Positions 63,090 through 64,000 of a stretch of 64,000 nt of DNA are shown here, in pieces. The notes under the pieces are model-generated. The model worked only from the letters and a program-made list of their open reading frames with translations. It did not search any database and was not told the origin of the DNA. Source of the DNA: Anopheles merus. Its lineage: Eukaryota > Arthropoda > Insecta > Diptera > Culicidae. The stretch is from the NCBI RefSeq assembly GCF_017562075.2, contig NC_054083.1:45563269-45627268 (forward strand), written 5' to 3'. The number at the start of each line of letters is the position of its first letter. Within the stretch, counting starts at the first letter, position 1. The position numbers were made by a program, and so were the translations under genes.

Positions 63090-63807
63090 CTGCAATGGAG
63101 AAAATGAAATGGACAACAGTTAGCAGGGCGTCGAAACGAGACAACTCTAGAACGCCCCCGGGGGGGGAGGAACACCATCCCACATATGGACATATGGCAT
63201 GTGGGTGACGCCCGAGATGGCTGCGACAAAAACAATAACAGTCACAAAATCGAGTCGACCACAAATATGGGCACACACACAGCATAAGGAAATCGGTTCG
63301 GAAAAGGATGACATAATTTTTGCTCACATTGTTGGAAATCGGCTGAAAACTGAGAACTGACAACAACTGTGCCAACGTGTTAGAAATCGATAAACAAAAA
63401 CGGCACGCTCCTCACTATGTTGCGGGCACGGGAGGTAATGTGCATGTGCGCAGAATATGCAATGAATCATCCGGCATATGGGAAGAAGGTGCCGCTGGGC
63501 GATTATAACTGGGCGTAGTACACCACAACAGCACACACAGCCGCGTTAAAAGAAAGAAACAGACAACATCGACTGCGTTTCCGGCGTTGCGAAGATGGCG
63601 GCGTTTGTTTGGTCACATGATTCTCCAAGAAACCCCTAGCGATCGCAGGAAGCGATGTTTACATCACAAAACCACCACAAAAAAAAAATTGCACACAACA
63701 CGCGATCAAAGAGAAATAGGGTGGTCGGTCGGTCTCCCGTAGCAACCACACACATGTTACAACTACCCCAAAAACGCGCAGCGCTACAAAAAAAGTTTTC
63801 CCTTCTC
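63090..63807 (-). other. Upstream dos intron (partial) with nested tRNA gene further right
   Basis: No exon is seen in it. The intron's acceptor is CATTGCAG at 63090-63097 on the minus strand. The exon encoding the start of the PH domain is not in the window, so the intron extends beyond the right edge. Confidence 0.65.
63788..63794 (-). terminator. RNA polymerase III terminator of tRNA-Tyr
   Basis: Seven T residues on the minus strand begin 14 bp after the mature 3' end of the tRNA, the usual type and distance for Pol III termination. Confidence 0.8.
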
Positions 63808-63906
63808 TCCTTCGAACCGGATTTGAACCAGTGACCTATGGATTTCTACTTTCTGCATCATCTCTCTCTCTACAGTCCACCGCTCTACCAACTGAGCTAT
63901 CGAAGG
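63808..63906 (-). tRNA. tRNA-Tyr (GTA) with a 26-bp intron
   Basis: The acceptor stem pairs CCTTCGA with TCGAAGG, followed by discriminator A at 63808. The A box reads TAGCTCAGTTGG and the B box GGTTCAAATCC. The anticodon stem pairs GTGGA with TCCAT around the loop CTGTAGA, giving anticodon GTA. A 26-bp intron (AG-rich, beginning AGAGAGAG) interrupts the loop one base after the anticodon, the standard eukaryotic position. The mature length is 73. tRNA-Tyr genes of animals generally carry an intron. The gene lies inside the 5' intron of dos on the same strand. Confidence 0.95.
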
Positions 63907-64000
63907 CACTTGTCTCTCCCTCACTCACAACGCGAACCCATTCACAGCACGAACATGGCGCGCGCACTCTGCTTTATCGCCACACTCTCCTCCCTCTTTT
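63907..64000. other. Right edge, nothing assigned
   Basis: Sequence upstream of the tRNA gene. An ATG at 63955 opens a short plus-strand frame to the edge with a hydrophobic look (MARALCFIATLSS), but 15 codons are too few to judge. Confidence 0.3.

Noticed and set aside
63955..64000. Start of a secreted-protein gene at the right edge
   Set aside because: Only 15 codons are visible before the edge; this is too little to support a signal peptide or a gene.

Overview
The window looks like nuclear DNA of a dipteran insect, most likely a mosquito and plausibly an Anopheles. This is inferred from the proteins: a Daughter-of-sevenless (Gab) protein with insect-specific signature motifs, an insect-type alpha-tubulin acetyltransferase, a CABIT-domain protein, short canonical GT-AG introns, an intron-containing tRNA-Tyr and a BEL/Pao retrotransposon. 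No species was established.

Layout. 1-3.1 kb: non-coding apart from a doubtful coding scrap at the left edge. 3.1-10.05 kb: a complete, very young BEL/Pao LTR retrotransposon (two LTRs with no substitutions between them, 5-bp target duplication GTCTG) whose Gag begins with a PHD-type zinc finger. 10.05-31.4 kb: mostly non-coding, with microsatellites, palindromes and one protein-like ORF on the minus strand near 29.5-29.9 kb. 31.4-34.3 kb (+): a CABIT-domain gene of the Serrano/THEMIS/GAREM kind, with a long 3' flank. 36.6-37.6 kb (-): an EB1-like microtubule plus-end gene in three exons. 38-47.7 kb: a possible promoter/leader region and large 5' intron. 48.0-56.5 kb (+): the alpha-tubulin N-acetyltransferase gene, seven coding exons, all in phase, with a possible short alternative end. 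58.9-63.1 kb (-): the dos/Gab adaptor gene, seven exons, with its first PH-domain exon beyond the right edge. One dos intron carries a hAT-like non-autonomous element filled with decamer repeats that reverse orientation in the middle. A tRNA-Tyr gene lies inside the upstream dos intron.

Two microtubule genes (EB1-like and the tubulin acetyltransferase) point away from each other around 37.6-39 kb. DOS acts in receptor tyrosine kinase signalling; CABIT proteins are linked to signalling adaptors or planar polarity in other animals. I see no operon-like logic or defence system.

A caution for every user of this window: many conserved coding exons (CABIT, EB1-like, dos and the retrotransposon) are broken by single-base length changes, mostly at short homopolymers, while splice sites and flanking codons are intact. 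This fits consensus sequence error better than gene decay, so the breaks should not be read as pseudogenes without checking.
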